This document shows positions 33,901-44,818 of a stretch of 64,000 nt of DNA, in pieces. The stretch comes from Tigriopus japonicus. Taxonomy: Eukaryota; Arthropoda; Copepoda; Harpacticoida; Harpacticidae. The notes under the pieces were generated by a model that had not been told where the DNA came from, did no database searches, and saw only the letters and a program-made list of their open reading frames with translations. How positions within the stretch are numbered: the first letter of the stretch is position 1; every line of letters starts with the position of its first letter. The stretch covers positions 2,426,254-2,490,253 of the forward strand of contig CM021314.1 of NCBI GenBank assembly GCA_010645155.1, in the 5' to 3' direction. Made by a program: the position numbers and the translations under genes.

Positions 33901-36539
33901 GCCAGCCTCACGAGCTCGTTTATCAACAGCTCCAGAGCGCCCAATGTTCTCAGATCCAGCTAAATCTACCAAGTTCAATTTGCCTTCGATGAACTTTTCT
34001 TGACCAACAATTGACTTCTCAGTGATAGTCACGGTGATGGTAAAGATAGTGTGTGATCGTGAAGAAGAGGCATTCATTTTAGTGGCTGCTGTGGTTCGCT
34101 TAAGCGATCCTTCTTCGAGAATTCGAAGTACTTGTTCCTTGGTTTGAACCACACGCTCTTCCAATCCGTGCACGATCACCGAGCCTTTTTTGGCACTGTC
34201 TTCGAAAATTTTACTGAAAGACAAGAGAACATTCTTAGCCAACAAGCCTTGGTCCTTATACATTAGACACTCACTATTTTCGATCCAAGTCCATGCCTTT
34301 GCACAAAAGGTCGAATATTTCTTCGTTGTAGAGCTCAAGGAAGGAGACCTTGATCTGGAAACAATCTTTGTCGAATCCTCCTTTGTCACGCGCTTCAAAA
34401 ATTTCCACCAAAGATCGGGGGATGATTCCCGCATCTGGATCATCAGCCCAAGAGCCTTCAAAGTCCTTTAGTCCTTCCATTGTGTACGTTTTACCCGTGC
34501 CCGTCTGGCCATAGGCAAATACGGTGCAATTGTAACCCCGGAGGACTTGCTTAATCAACGGGTGAACCACTACTTTGCTCACGTCCGTCTGAAAGAGTCC
34601 AAAGACAAATCATGTTATTACCAACCCAGACGCAAATGTCAACCAAAGGGTGGCTTAATTGACAGACCTGTCGTGAATCCTCAGCGAAGACCTTATCGAA
34701 ATTAAAGGTCTTAGTGAGATGAGAAAAGGGTTTCTCCTGAACCGAAACTTCTCGTGCACCCGGACAAGACACAACCGACGAGCTACGGGCATTCCGTTCG
34801 TCACCATTTAGTGGTCTAAGAGACAGAAGTCAAAATAGCAGGTTTATGGCGCTTCTTCGCAAAAAAAAATAATTAGTTTTTCCAAAAATTAGGGGAAAAC
34901 ATTCATTTACTAATGGCTGAAAGTGAGATATATTTTATTTGTAGCATTTCGAAAGGAGGTAACACAAAGTCAATGAAGAAGGTAAATAAGGTGACTAATA
35001 AAATAGCCATCTTAGTTTTAGCTTCCTTCGGTCAAAGTTACTCTAAATTTCCAAGGTTGGAATTATTCAGCTCCGTTTTCATTCGTTGGAAGACTAAAAT
35101 TTGTTTCTAGGTCCAACGATGCTAAAACAGCAGGGATAGGTTCGGATCGGCCATGAGTTTTGACTCTAGAGAGTTAAGTTTTGAAGGTGGAAGTGAGCCG
35201 ATATTGAACCCCAGCTACTGGCACGGCCATTGGCCGCAGTACGACATCCTCATTTCAAGAAAAACTGCCCCTCACACACATTTAAGAAAGGGGACCGTTT
35301 TAAAGGCTACTACATTTTGGAGCAACAACGGCGATGGCCAAAATTTCCGTCCTACTTCCGCCATCACTCAAGAGAGTGATTGATATGGACTTACTTTCTA
35401 ATGGGTTCGTTCCGAGTTCGTCTAACGGCAATTGAACATTTTACCCTGATACGAAAGTCTCCGCGTAATTTGAGCCCAAATATTTCTTGATGTAAGAATA
35501 GATTTGAACGATTTTATGTTAGATTCACTGCCAACTAGTATCTCTTCTCTTGGCAATGATATGTATTATGCTTCCGACCAAATCGAAGGGTATGGCGGAT
35601 CTGTGTTTGGCCACATTTTTAAGGTCAATAAGCTCTGAATCATGAAAGGTAAAATTTTCAAGGATTTTGGTTAGAGGTGTCCTCAGACCCCTTTCTTTCC
35701 CCATGACCGAGTGGCGCGTTATTCTTTAGGGTAGAATCTCAGTGGTTTAGTGAGGTAGAACCTCGCATGAAGGAAACACCGGACTTCAAAGCGATAAAAA
35801 GTATTTCACTCGAATCAAAAAATATGCTAATAGCCAGTGAGCCACATTGAATGGCTACAATCCGTCCAAGCTTCGCTTTAGCAGCTTGGATTAAAGTATA
35901 ATGACGATAAAACTTTCGCGCCCGAGTGTACTTGTCAAAAAAAACTGGAAAATTGAAATGGAGACTATAATGTCATGGAGTCATTCAATTACAAACTTAA
36001 AATCATCGTTAAAAATTGCATTAATAAAGAAAGAAGACGCAAGTTTGCCAACTCAAGAACTGAAATAGTACTAAATATGTCTAGACTCCAACAATCATAC
36101 GAAATCAAGATGCAAAAACCGTGAAAAAAAATTAGATTAGGCCTGGATAATCATGGAAACTTCACAACCGATGGCCTAATCTTAGTTTCGTTCAACTTTC
36201 AAAAAATTGACGTGTCTCCAATGCCCAATGACATTGCGCACATTTGCGAGTTCAACCCTATTCAACCTCTTTCAATGAGTTCCTTTCATTCCAATTCAAT
36301 AAAACATTTCCAACTCAATCATGCCATCGTTGAGAGAGAAGAAGTCCTCATTCTCTTTGTCTTGGATAGTAGATAGTGGATAGATAATGAATGAGCTAAG
36401 GAATTAATTACCGAACTCGAACGTAGACTTGAATATTTTGGCCGGCGGCATTTTCGCCGCATTTTTTGTTGCTAGCCCGAACTCCACTGGCGTTGGACAC
36501 GCCCGCGTGATGATTGGGCGTGGACATGGACGTCGACAT
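14076..36539 (-). CDS. KIF11: Kinesin-5 (Eg5/KIF11/BimC) plus-end mitotic motor
   Basis: Twelve exons join in frame (minus strand): 36539-36412, 34815-34668, 34588-34275, 34213-33824, 26744-26552, 21369-21217, 19536-19286, 17643-17205, 16684-16517, 16439-15999, 15941-15393, 14231-14076. Together they give 1109 codons plus stop, close to the roughly 1050 residues usual in the family. The motor carries GQTGTGKT (residues 119-126), NASSSRSH (switch I, about 244-251) and DLAGSE (switch II, 280-285), then a neck ending in NRPEVNQK and a long coiled-coil stalk. The tail has a BimC box, [13 protein letters not shown] (949-961), with the CDK-type threonine near 952. Kinesin-5 forms bipolar tetramers that slide antiparallel spindle microtubules apart. 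An in-frame upstream ATG at 36629 would add 30 residues; I prefer 36539 because the motor begins soon after. All splice sites are GT/AG. Introns 4 and 5 (7.1 and 5.2 kb) hold other genes or ORFs. Confidence 0.93.
16876..16955. mobile_element. Degraded relative of the 12816-12969 MITE
   Basis: GTGATGGACCGAGAG followed by CCGAAACCG, GCCGAAAGAGGGC and further CCGA words matches one half of the MITE at 12816-12969 in inverse orientation. Only one terminus is present and no duplication is visible. It lies in kinesin-5 intron 8. Confidence 0.6.
21474..21998 (-). CDS. Hypothetical 174-residue protein with C-terminal membrane segment, nested in kinesin-5 intron 5
   Basis: A single open frame of 174 codons lies 104 bp upstream of kinesin-5 exon 6, on the same strand. 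The first 135 residues are polar, Pro/Gln/Arg-rich and probably disordered ([16 protein letters not shown]). The last 35 residues hold a strong hydrophobic segment ([20 protein letters not shown]) that runs to the C-terminus after a Cys-rich approach (CRELLCVCL). The layout suggests a tail-anchored or single-pass membrane protein. The family is not recognised. GC content and codon use look like the exons around it rather than the AT-rich repeats. It may be an independent intronless gene, an alternative first exon of another transcript, or chance. Confidence 0.45.
   Translation of the reverse strand: MNRGVYVETIVKLDQIQTMNNRQAMFFDEDAELRNPLNPKPRIIRNPAADFANEETPLQRPRPPERVASRQHPQELEQSQSMQQPHRYRRQPESINQDPWTRRLSKRASMLWQSVPVQTNCSQDQERSSNKVQRYSCRELLCVCLIPCALIALALIFISIIATYFTVTTVIASA
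22000..22600 (+). pseudogene. Coding-like stretch of unknown origin in kinesin-5 intron 5
   Basis: GC content rises here and several plus-strand frames look protein-like: one from 22102 ([20 protein letters not shown]), one from 22217, and a basic stretch near 22480-22590 ([20 protein letters not shown]). They are in different frames and separated by stops, as expected for a decayed intronless copy of a coding sequence. I do not recognise the parent. It could also be a run of chance open frames. Confidence 0.25.
22826..22846. repeat. (CT)n microsatellite
   Basis: About ten CT dinucleotides in a row, with a second shorter CT-rich run near 22937-22952. Both lie in kinesin-5 intron 5. Confidence 0.85.
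26552..26744 (-). other. KIF11: Kinesin-5 exon 5: end of motor domain and neck linker
   Basis: This exon completes the motor ([18 protein letters not shown], then [20 protein letters not shown]) and ends [11 protein letters not shown] before exon 6 ([20 protein letters not shown]). The join aligns with human Eg5 [20 protein letters not shown] without a gap, so no exon is missing despite the 5.2-kb intron that follows. The upstream intron of 7.1 kb carries two plus-strand genes. Confidence 0.9.
27761..28678 (+). CDS. Small single-pass membrane protein with sushi-like ectodomain, nested in kinesin-5 intron 4
   Basis: Exons 27761-28112 and 28233-28678 join in phase 1 to give about 265 residues. 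Residues 1-20 form a signal peptide ([20 protein letters not shown]). Residues 20-115 have cysteines, Gly, Pro and Trp spaced loosely like a complement-control (sushi) module ([30 protein letters not shown]). The middle part is a novel region of about 100 residues ([20 protein letters not shown]). A membrane helix ([20 protein letters not shown]) follows near residues 215-240, with a short cytoplasmic tail. It lies on the opposite strand inside kinesin-5 intron 4, about 1.1 kb before WDR37. The sushi assignment is weak, and adhesion or immune roles would be speculation. Confidence 0.72.
28679..29792. other. Spacer between the sushi-like gene and WDR37
   Basis: No gene is recognised. The last 100-200 bp must contain the WDR37 5' UTR and promoter, but no TATA box or other element stands out. 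Confidence 0.4.
29793..31468 (+). CDS. WDR37: WD repeat-containing protein 37 homologue
   Basis: Exons 29793-30708 and 30789-31468 join in phase 1 across an 80-bp GT/AG intron, giving about 531 residues (human WDR37 has 494). The N-terminal helix [20 protein letters not shown] followed by [13 protein letters not shown] is characteristic of WDR37. Seven WD blades follow, for example [10 protein letters not shown]...[17 protein letters not shown]...[28 protein letters not shown]...[16 protein letters not shown]...[15 protein letters not shown] and a last blade with [10 protein letters not shown]. In vertebrates WDR37 pairs with PACS proteins and is linked to ER calcium handling; that role is inferred here. 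The whole gene sits inside kinesin-5 intron 4 on the opposite strand, so transcripts of the two genes are antisense to each other. Confidence 0.93.
31823..31828 (+). promoter_or_regulatory. WDR37: Candidate poly(A) signal AATAAA for WDR37
   Basis: First plus-strand AATAAA after the WDR37 stop, about 355 bp downstream. Plausible but untested. Confidence 0.4.
31829..33823. other. Remainder of kinesin-5 intron 4, no gene seen
   Basis: Short open frames on both strands (for example 33436-33780 plus) show no domain, no good splice context and no repeats in sequence. I see nothing supportable. Confidence 0.5.
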
Positions 36540-36629
36540 GCTCAAAATCCGCCTCAAAATCCGATGAATCCAATCTTCTTTGCGGATGATCAAATCCGCG
36601 GTCGAAACTGAAAATCGCCTGACGTTCAA
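33824..36629 (-). other. KIF11: Kinesin-5 motor-domain exons 1-4 and intron 1
   Basis: Exon 1 encodes a short Ser/Asn-rich leader and the first motor strand ([13 protein letters not shown]). Exon 2 ends KVFAEDSRQ. Exon 3 carries the P-loop and [12 protein letters not shown]. Exon 4 carries switch I and II and ends SHIPYR. Introns 2 and 3 are only 79 and 61 bp, typical of compact arthropod genes. Intron 1 (34816-36411) shows no other gene. Confidence 0.92.
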
Positions 36630-36996
36630 GCGTGACGAGAATGGACCGTTTGAAAAAAGACTTTTGTTTTGGAAAACGTCATAATGCGAATACTAACGAA
36701 TGAATCATTGAATAATCGTTTTATTTTAAGAAATTTAGTCTTAATATTGATGATTAAGGCGTTTTTAGATAGGATACATTTTGAATGGGCCAGTTATTTT
36801 CAGCCCCGAACTGGACTTGGCCGGTCCAATGAAGTCACGCTGATTGAGTGCCTCGCCGATCTCGCGATCTGATTGGCCCACTCAATATGAAAATGACCAA
36901 TCCTGAGTAAACTTCAGGAGGGGACGTTGGGAGGGAGGGGATGTTCAGCGGCCTCGGCCAGTCATAGAGTAATTGCAATCGACGTTCACGATTCAA

Positions 36997-38171
36997 TCGA
37001 AAAAAGCGACCTCAAGCGGCATTTATGGCATGACCTGTGGTGTAAAAAAGAGAAATTCCGAAAATACGCTCTTCACTCTGCTAAGTTTGAATGCCTCTGG
37101 TACATCCTCTGTGATTTGTAATTGGCAGCAGTTAACAGCAAATTGTTACTTATTGTTTCAAAAAACAGTCTTAAATTTTAAGGACATCAAGATTTTTGCC
37201 TCGTTTTGAAGTTATTACACGTTTAAAACGTCAACTTCAGTTTCAAAAGTAGTCACCCTCTACATATGAGGAAGGAGAAAAAAGGGAAAAGGAGAAGGCA
37301 AGTGGGGCCGTCAACCAAATCAGAGCGACCAATTTCAGACCTTAAAAAACGAGTTGGGGAAGGTTTCAGACTAGTGGACTTTTAAACACCGTTGTGACAA
37401 ACCAATGCAATTTTGGTGCATTACAAGTACACAGCATTTGAAGTTAGAATAAATGGCTCTAGAATGAAACGAAAAGGAAACACCAAATACTGATAAAACT
37501 TGCATAAAAAGCGAAAGAAGTTACCACATAGACCGGGTCTCTTTCTTGTGTGTACACACCACGTTTTGAATCGTGAACGTCAATATGACGTTCACGATTC
37601 AAAACGTGGTGTGTACACACAAGAAAGAGACCCGGTCTATGTGGTAACTTCTTTCGCTTTTTATGCAAGTTTTATCAGTATTTGGTGTTTCCTTTTCGTT
37701 TCATTCTAGAGCCATTTATTCTAACTTCAAATGCTGTGTACTTGTAATGCACCAAAATTGCATTGGTTTGTCACAACGGTGTTTAAAAGTCCACTAGTCT
37801 GAAACCTTCCCCAACTCGTTTTTTAAGGTCTGAAATTGGTCGCTCTGATTTGGTTGACGGCCCCACTTGCCTTCTCCTTTTCCCTTTTTTCTCCTTCCTC
37901 ATATGTAGAGGGTGACTACTTTTGAAACTGAAGTTGACGTTTTAAACGTGTAATAACTTCAAAACGAGGCAAAAATCTTGATGTCCTTAAAATTTAAGAC
38001 TGTTTTTTGAAACAATAAGTAACAATTTGCTGTTAACTGCTGCCAATTACAAATCACAGAGGATGTACCAGAGGCATTCAAACTTAGCAGAGTGAAGAGC
38101 GTATTTTCGGAATTTCTCTTTTTTACACCACAGGTCATGCCATAAATGCCGCTTGAGGTCGCTTTTTTCGA
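36997..38171. repeat. 1,175-bp near-perfect palindrome upstream of kinesin-5
   Basis: Two arms of 586 bp (36997-37582 and 37586-38171) are reverse complements around a 3-bp centre at 37583-37585. Every stretch I compared matches, and the paired open frames in the arms translate identically up to the centre. The 16-mer GACGTTCACGATTCAA occurs just outside the left arm (36981-36996) and again at the centre (37587-37602), a hint of template switching during replication. No target duplication or transposon ends are seen. A missed-hairpin sequencing or assembly artefact remains possible. Confidence 0.9.
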
Positions 38172-39524
38172 ATGGGCGAACTTTGAAGCGAATCTAGTTT
38201 TGAGCTTAATGAACGGGATCATGAAGAGAAAAAAAATAGTTAGAAAAAAAGATCAACTTCAAAGCTGAATGTATTGATACAATATTTTACCAATTTTGGC
38301 CTGATGACATTTTCAAATTGAAATAGTCAATTTAAAACTTTCAAGTTAATTTGAAACCAAACAATTTTACAAGACTTTTTATGTGTATGGGTTTATCACA
38401 ATCAAACTACTTATGAAGTGGAATGAATTGCCAGGCATCAATTCTACGTTTTTATGTACATGGATCCATGATATTTGCAGCGCTTTACAAATATTTACCT
38501 TTTAAGTATATGGCCATGAAAGTTTATTTGCTGTTTGATATGGATACATCATACTTCAATAATTCTTCAAAGTTATTCCTCTTAAAATGGGGGCCACATC
38601 AAACTAAATTAGTAAGGATATGGTGTCCATTTTAATTTGATGTCTGTTGAAGAAATTTGTCATCAAGATTATGGGACTGGTTGCTGGATAACTCATTTCC
38701 TGGGAATCAATAAATTTATCATTGATGTAAAATGTCGCCACTTTTCTATTGCTGGTTGATTTTGAGTTGAATTTTTGCCCTAGCTTTGCCATTTTGGTCC
38801 TTAAGGATCAAAAAGCTTGCCACTAGTGATGCGATCAAACAAAAAGTGTCTTTTTGTTTTATGGAAGTCAATCTGTGCTAAAACCTTTGACCCAAAAGTT
38901 GAACAAGGGCCAATATGGCAACATTTGTCAAAAAAAAAATGATTGAATTGCATCAGTACTTACCACCACCAAACTTCTCAAAGGAGAGGATAAATAATCT
39001 CGAAATAAAATATGGCAGCACTGCCAACTGGAAGTCCATTATTATTATTGGTGATGTGTAAAGGGTGGAAAAATGTTGGAAAAATGTTAAAAGAAGAAAT
39101 TTTTAAGTTGGAAATATGGCAAAAAAAGTTATTTCCAAATACTATTGAACAAAAATAAGTTATTTTTAACAAAGTAATTTCCCAAAAAATATTTCTCCTC
39201 TCAATTTGTGAATTGATAGGGAAAAATATCTTTTGTCTGTTATTTTCTTAGCCGAGATTCTTTTTTCTCGATGATTTAAAAAAAATCACACAGAACAGTC
39301 TTTCACCTAGGAAAGAAATTGACGACCTTTTTTCAGGTCAGAGTAAAATTTCAAAAAAAAGTTTTTTGGGTCATAAAAACGTGAAAAAAGTTTTTTCTTA
39401 AAATATCTACAAAATACAAAAATAAGGTCGAAAACCCTAAAAAAAAGTTTTTTTTTGGCAAAAATGTCCAAAATAAGAGGTTTTTTTCAAGTTTTTTTAA
39501 GTTAAAACTTTTTAATCCTTGCTC
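38172..39524. other. AT-rich intergenic sequence, no gene
   Basis: No gene is recognised. At about 38820-39040 there are short motifs (TGATGCGATC, GGCAGCACTGCCAAC) reminiscent of the dispersed repeat at 39525-39968, probably older fragments of the same family. Confidence 0.5.
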
Positions 39525-39968
39525 TAGTGATGTGTTTAAAGTGGGTAGTGCTGCTATTTTGAAATGAAGTTTATTACTGCTTAAGAGGACAGGTTGCATT
39601 GAACTTTTTGAAAGGACCTAAACAGGGACCAATTTGGCAACTCTCATACTAGTTTGATTTTGAGTTCCATCAGTAGTGATGGAACACTTATGAACTTATT
39701 AATTAATGAACGCTTATGTATTTCGAGTTGGCAATGCTATCATATTTTTTATAATAATGTTTATTGCGAGTACTACACTCATTGGATACAATTTATGGTT
39801 ACAATGACATTATGATCATGTGCACGGTGCATTGGGGGCCCATTCTCGGTTTTCCTATTATATGGTTGATACGTAAACCTGTCGAAAAGTTCAGTTTTGG
39901 TAAACTTTTTGACCCCTAAAACCAAAATGGCAAAACTCTGCCAAAAATCAAACTCGAAACACATCACT
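39525..39968. mobile_element. Dispersed DNA element with TAGTGATGTGT ends
   Basis: The left end TAGTGATGTGTTT is mirrored by AAACACATCACT at the right. The interior matches 5186-5495 block by block. No clear target duplication was found because another inverted-repeat element abuts the right side. Confidence 0.55.
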
Positions 39969-40139
39969 GCAGAGCAAGGATAAAAAAGTTTTTCCTGCAG
40001 AGTAGAAATTCTATATAGTTGACGCAGCTAACTCTCCTTTATTGCAGTTGTTCAGCTGACATAAGCTGACCTACATCTTAAAACGTCAAGAATTTCTACT
40101 CTGCAAGAAAAAAAAAAAACTTTTTTATCGGTGCTCTGC
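39969..40139. mobile_element. 171-bp hairpin MITE
   Basis: The left arm (GCAGAGCAAGGATAAAAAAG, then GCAGAGTAGAAATTCT) and the inverse of the right arm (GCAGAGCACCGATAAAAAAG, then GCAGAGTAGAAATTCT) agree over about 45 bp apart from a length difference in a T-run. Flanks ACATCACT and ACACCAGT agree at 6 of 8 positions, so an 8-bp duplication is possible. A related AGCAAGGATTAAAAAGTT sequence also lies immediately left of 39525 in inverse orientation. Confidence 0.6.
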
Positions 40140-40681
40140 ACACCAGTAATTATGTTAATTGTTGATTGAACTCGAACTTGAGTTTGTTCGAGTTTTGCCA
40201 TATTGGACCTTTTCAAGGTCTTATTCAAAAAGTGTTGTACCACCTCCCTCTTTTATAGCAATTAGACTTCAAGTCAAAAATAGCAACACTCCTAAATCAA
40301 ATCCCATCACAATTTTTTTATGTTGTGTTAACTGATTAAAATAACAATTTTTGAAAGATCAAATGATACACATCCTTAAGACATATAATGTCTAAAGATC
40401 AAGAATTGAGGTGTTTGCTTTGTTCCTATCAAGTAAAGGGAACCATGACTCTGGTTTATCTAAATAAAGTAAATCATTGGTTTTAATGTTCCATAAGGTG
40501 ACGGCAAAACAAACTGAGAATTAGTTAATTACTCTGAAAAATAGCTCCTTCTTCAAAGATGCCTAGCCTTTCAATGATGAAATGAGGCAGGTCTAAAAAA
40601 GTGACTAAAAAAGTAAAGCGCACTCTGGTGTGATTTAAGTGCACAATTTCAGGTATAACTTCGGAGCCCTAAGCTTTGATG

Positions 40682-41026
40682 TCATGTCATGTATGGCGTC
40701 TGGGTGACGGACGTTTTAAATCTGGGTCTTTTTTTCATCTTACTTTCCTTTGTCTGATTCAACATGCCAATAAGGTGTTCCTTAATTGAGGATTGATATT
40801 TTTTCTTTCCTTTTTTTAAACTGACAGTGTTTTCAACATTTTTACAAATCAAACATTTGTATTGTTTGATTATCGTGTTTGTGGGACGAAAGTGGTCGGG
40901 CTGGAATGTAGTCGGCTGACATTGTTGTGGACTTATTTCCTCCATGGAAATTTCTTCAGGGTGGCGCCCAGCGAAAAAGTTGGCCCATTGATAAGCAAGC
41001 ATATTTTCATCAACACACAGTAACAA
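40682..41026 (-). pseudogene. Possible zinc-finger fragment of a transposase, weak
   Basis: A 114-codon frame contains KCLICKNVEN followed about 20 residues later by SIKEHL. This loosely resembles the Cys-x2-Cys and His part of BED-type fingers found in hAT transposases. The second His is not obvious, and no catalytic domain follows. It may equally be a chance frame in AT-rich DNA. Confidence 0.2.
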
Positions 41027-41039
41027 ACTTATGAACGAA

Positions 41040-44000
41040 CAGTTCAGTTAAGCTGATGATCTTGTTAATCATAAAGCTTTAAACTTCTTATTTGACAACA
41101 TTGACTCAAGGGACCTTTTGAAAATGATCGGAATTAGCAAGGCTAGGTTGTCTATTATTTCTTCTCCAATGAGCAACTTTCTAAATAGGGAAAATTTTAT
41201 TGGTACGGAAGTTTTTGTTTTAGATATTTAAAAAAAAATCTAGGCAGCCTGATCTCAAGTAGATAAAGTAGCTGATGCCTGACAGGGACCCCAAATCTTG
41301 ATCGTAAATTTAGGTTTTGCGTTGCTAACTTCCGGTAATGTCTGAACATGGCTTGAGTTCAGATGGAAAAAGTTTTTAAATCTCAACGGTCCACATCTTT
41401 AGCTCGTTAGTATTAAGTGCAACTTTTAGTCAAAGTATTTGCGGACTTGGTATTCATACGCCAAAAGACTTAAAATATGTCAATGTTTTACACAATCGCC
41501 ACAAGTTGAAAAATCTAAGCACCTTTTCCCGTGGAATATTCCTCGTTTTGTTTAATCAACAGGGCTGGAATCCAATTTGTGCTGTAAATATTTTAAGGCA
41601 TGTAACTTCAATGATAGAGATAATAATAACCATAGTCTGTTTAAAAATTTATAACTTGATCAAAACCAAATAATTTCATTGGAATGGAAAAATAGAAGTG
41701 ACCCACTTCCAAATAAAAGCTCAAGGAAAAAGAACTTCTGTACCCGCTTTGATGCAAGATTCTTCCTGAGAAGATCAACCCACAATCTAGGTCTCTACCT
41801 GGACCCTGAATATATCAACAATGTCATCCATGTTGGTTTAGGTACTTTGCGAGCAAAAGTTAACTGAGTCCATGTTGAAAAAAGGGACACAAAAGTTCCT
41901 AGATGTATTTCAGAGTTGGACTATTGTTTCCACCTCATCTTTCTACAATGGCCATTGGTACCCTGTTTTGCCTTGACTGAAAGCCACATACCCACCCCGA
42001 CAACTTTAGAATGACATTGTCCAACATTGATGAAAGTGCAAAATTTCTGCCACATCAACATGGACAAATTGTGGCCGGCGATCTTGTAGCTTAACCATCA
42101 TAAGTTATACTGTAATGGATATGATCTGTTGCGGGCTTAACTCTCTAGCACACCAGAACCTTGAAAACTTTTTGGAGAAAGAGACCTGCCATTTTGGAGG
42201 TTGTCGTACGGAAAATCGAGGTGACTGCTTGGTTGGCTAGAGGAGGGAATGAAGCAAAGAAGCAAGTTTTTCATTTCTTGGTGTTGTTGGCTCATTCTTA
42301 ATGATCCTGTTTAACTATGAAAATAAAATTCTCCTATTTTCTTGTTGCATGAAATACTATCTAACCGTTTTACCTGTTAAGGGGAAGGTTATTGTTGTCA
42401 TATTTGCATCTTTCTTCTTGAATGGTTGATTTTAACCATGTGATTTTTTTGCTGCCAATCTATTATTTCACATAATATAGACAAGTTTGCAAAAATTTAT
42501 TTCCTATTCCTTCTCATATACTTCACAACGTGGTTGATAACATTGATTTATATATGTGTTTATTTAGGTATATTTTAACAAAAAGTATTTCATTACATTT
42601 TATTGATGCACTAGAATATATAGCACTATATCCTTTTGGGACATAGTTTCCCCTAATTTTTGTTGCATTTGTGGTCTAATTTATCAGTGTTATTGTTTTC
42701 AAACAGAGGATAGACAGTCTTTGTATTTATCCTTAAATATTTTTCCAATCTTGGTAAAAGGAATAAAGGCCTAAGCAATTTTCCTTGGAACACATCAGAA
42801 GGACATTCTACTCACAAGTGTATAAACGTTTTGAGAAACATTGGTAGTTATTGTCACAAAAACTAACATAAAAATGGAATTTTCAAAACCAAAGCTTAGC
42901 TGACAGTGATGTAGCTTTTAATGTTCTGGAAAAGTTGATCAAACTATAAAATTTCTGTGAAAAGGCTGTTTCAAAGTGAACTGGATTTGATAGATTGTCC
43001 AAGATTTTCATATCATCAGTAAAACGGAGAGCAGCCCCCAAACCAAACATTTGATGATGGGCCTAAGATGCATCTTGACTTGTTGATCTTGATGTTAGGT
43101 ATAATTGTATCAACATTGCTAAGCCATCATTTGTTTTACATGAAAGGGCAATATACAATTCTAGACAAATTCTTTTTAACAGTATTGGTCACCACATGGG
43201 ACCTAAACCATTGACAAATACAACCAGCAAGTAAAATGTATGAGCAATGTAAAATAAAGTAAAAAGTTACAAATAAACAAATACTCAATGTAAATGGGAA
43301 GTGAATTGAAAGCACAATATTTTGATCACTATGTCAATTCCATATTTTTTCACCTTTTAGGACTGTTTAGTCCATTGCACAGTTACATAAAAACAAACAC
43401 CTTTTGCTCCAATTCTTCTCATTTTTCTTCATCATAACACCTTGGTGAGTGCAAACACCTTATGACTTGAAAAAGTTAACATAAAGACCTTAGAAAGCCA
43501 GTTCTTAGTGCCCTAAATATTTTTGGATTATGTGTTTAACAAATCAACCAGGGTCTAGAAATCCATGCTTATGAATAGGGCCCAAAAATAATTTCTCTAA
43601 AATTTTAAATTTTAAAAATGTTTTTTTTTTCATTTTTCCTTGTTTTTTTTTGAAGTTTTTTGGCCGTTTCAAGGAAAGAATAAATATTTTCTGGAATATT
43701 TGAGTCAGAAAAATATTTCAGGCAAAATTGAGGAAAATATATGAATAATCAATGCTCAATAGAGCTTACCCACAGTATAAAAACCTTTACAAAATGCAAT
43801 TTGTCCTGAGATTAGACATGCAAAACCAAAACTCTTGTAATACATGAAAAAAATCATGGAAAAAGCCATCTTATCAGGTAAATTGAAAATTTTAATTTTA
43901 AAAGGATCTCGAAAGACCTGGATGGAAAGTTATGGGCAAAAGTCGTTTTTCGAATTTCGGGCTCGCCAGAGAAAAATCTAATCAAACCAATTGTCTGACT

Positions 44001-44110
44001 GGCAATTCAAAGCTCATATGCTTAATTTCAACTTGATCGATTGAGATTTGTGTCAGAAATAGAAAATTAAAGAATAGAGATACGGCGCTTTTCTGATTGA
44101 ACATTTGCAC
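41040..44110. other. Three-kilobase AT-rich gap with no recognisable gene
   Basis: A slightly more complex stretch at about 41040-42260 includes an open frame at 41679-41867 and may be an old decayed coding element, but it has no recognisable motif. From 42300 to 44100 the sequence is strongly AT-rich with short homopolymers and nothing supportable. Confidence 0.5.
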
Positions 44111-44818
44111 CTACAGTCGTTTGCTTGAATGAAATTCGATACGTAAGAAATCCACAACTGAACGCCCGAGGAGAGTCTTCCATGTCTTACGATTTCCTTG
44201 ATCAATTACATGGCAAGTATGCCTCCAAACAAGGCAAATTGAATCAAATTTCCCCAAAACAAATTCGGAGAATCGGTGCACACAGACAGAAATACCAAAA
44301 TAATGGCGTTGTTAAAAAAATATTGCTTCAATATCCCGGCTTTTTCAAATTTCTAGGCCTTTTGAAGATATATTGGATATTTTGTCCTTTTTGCAACCAT
44401 TTTTCCGGGCCCTAATTATGAACCGAAACTGGGCCGGTTAATGTCTATGATGCGCAACATCATTGGCCCCCATTGCCAAATATAGTAGAATCTCTGATTT
44501 GAAAGGTCTTTAACCCCACCTCCTAAATTTTAGAATCCAACCACGGTTAAAGGACAAATTGTCCACTTTGATTACACTTCCGGTTCCTAACCCCGTCCTG
44601 GACACTTTTCTTTTACGCAATCTCATGGAGACACTGCCCGTCAGCTGGCACATTTGGTGTTGTGATTGGTGCCCTGCTTCGTTCATTGAATGGTGTGTGC
44701 TTGAACAAAGTTCGTGTGTGTGGGCAACAGTGCAGGCCAATCCTCGAAAAATTCGGGTTCGTTCGTTGATCTTGGATCCTTCCGCTTGATTTACTCCCCC
44801 TTCGCTTCTCGTGGAACA

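Noticed and set aside
37459..37709. Two overlapping frames on opposite strands with the same protein
   Set aside because: They exist only because the DNA is a palindrome; the peptide has no recognisable feature.
44125..44415. 96-codon plus-strand frame upstream of SUCLG1
   Set aside because: No recognisable motif and AT-rich composition; not linked in frame to SUCLG1 exon 1.
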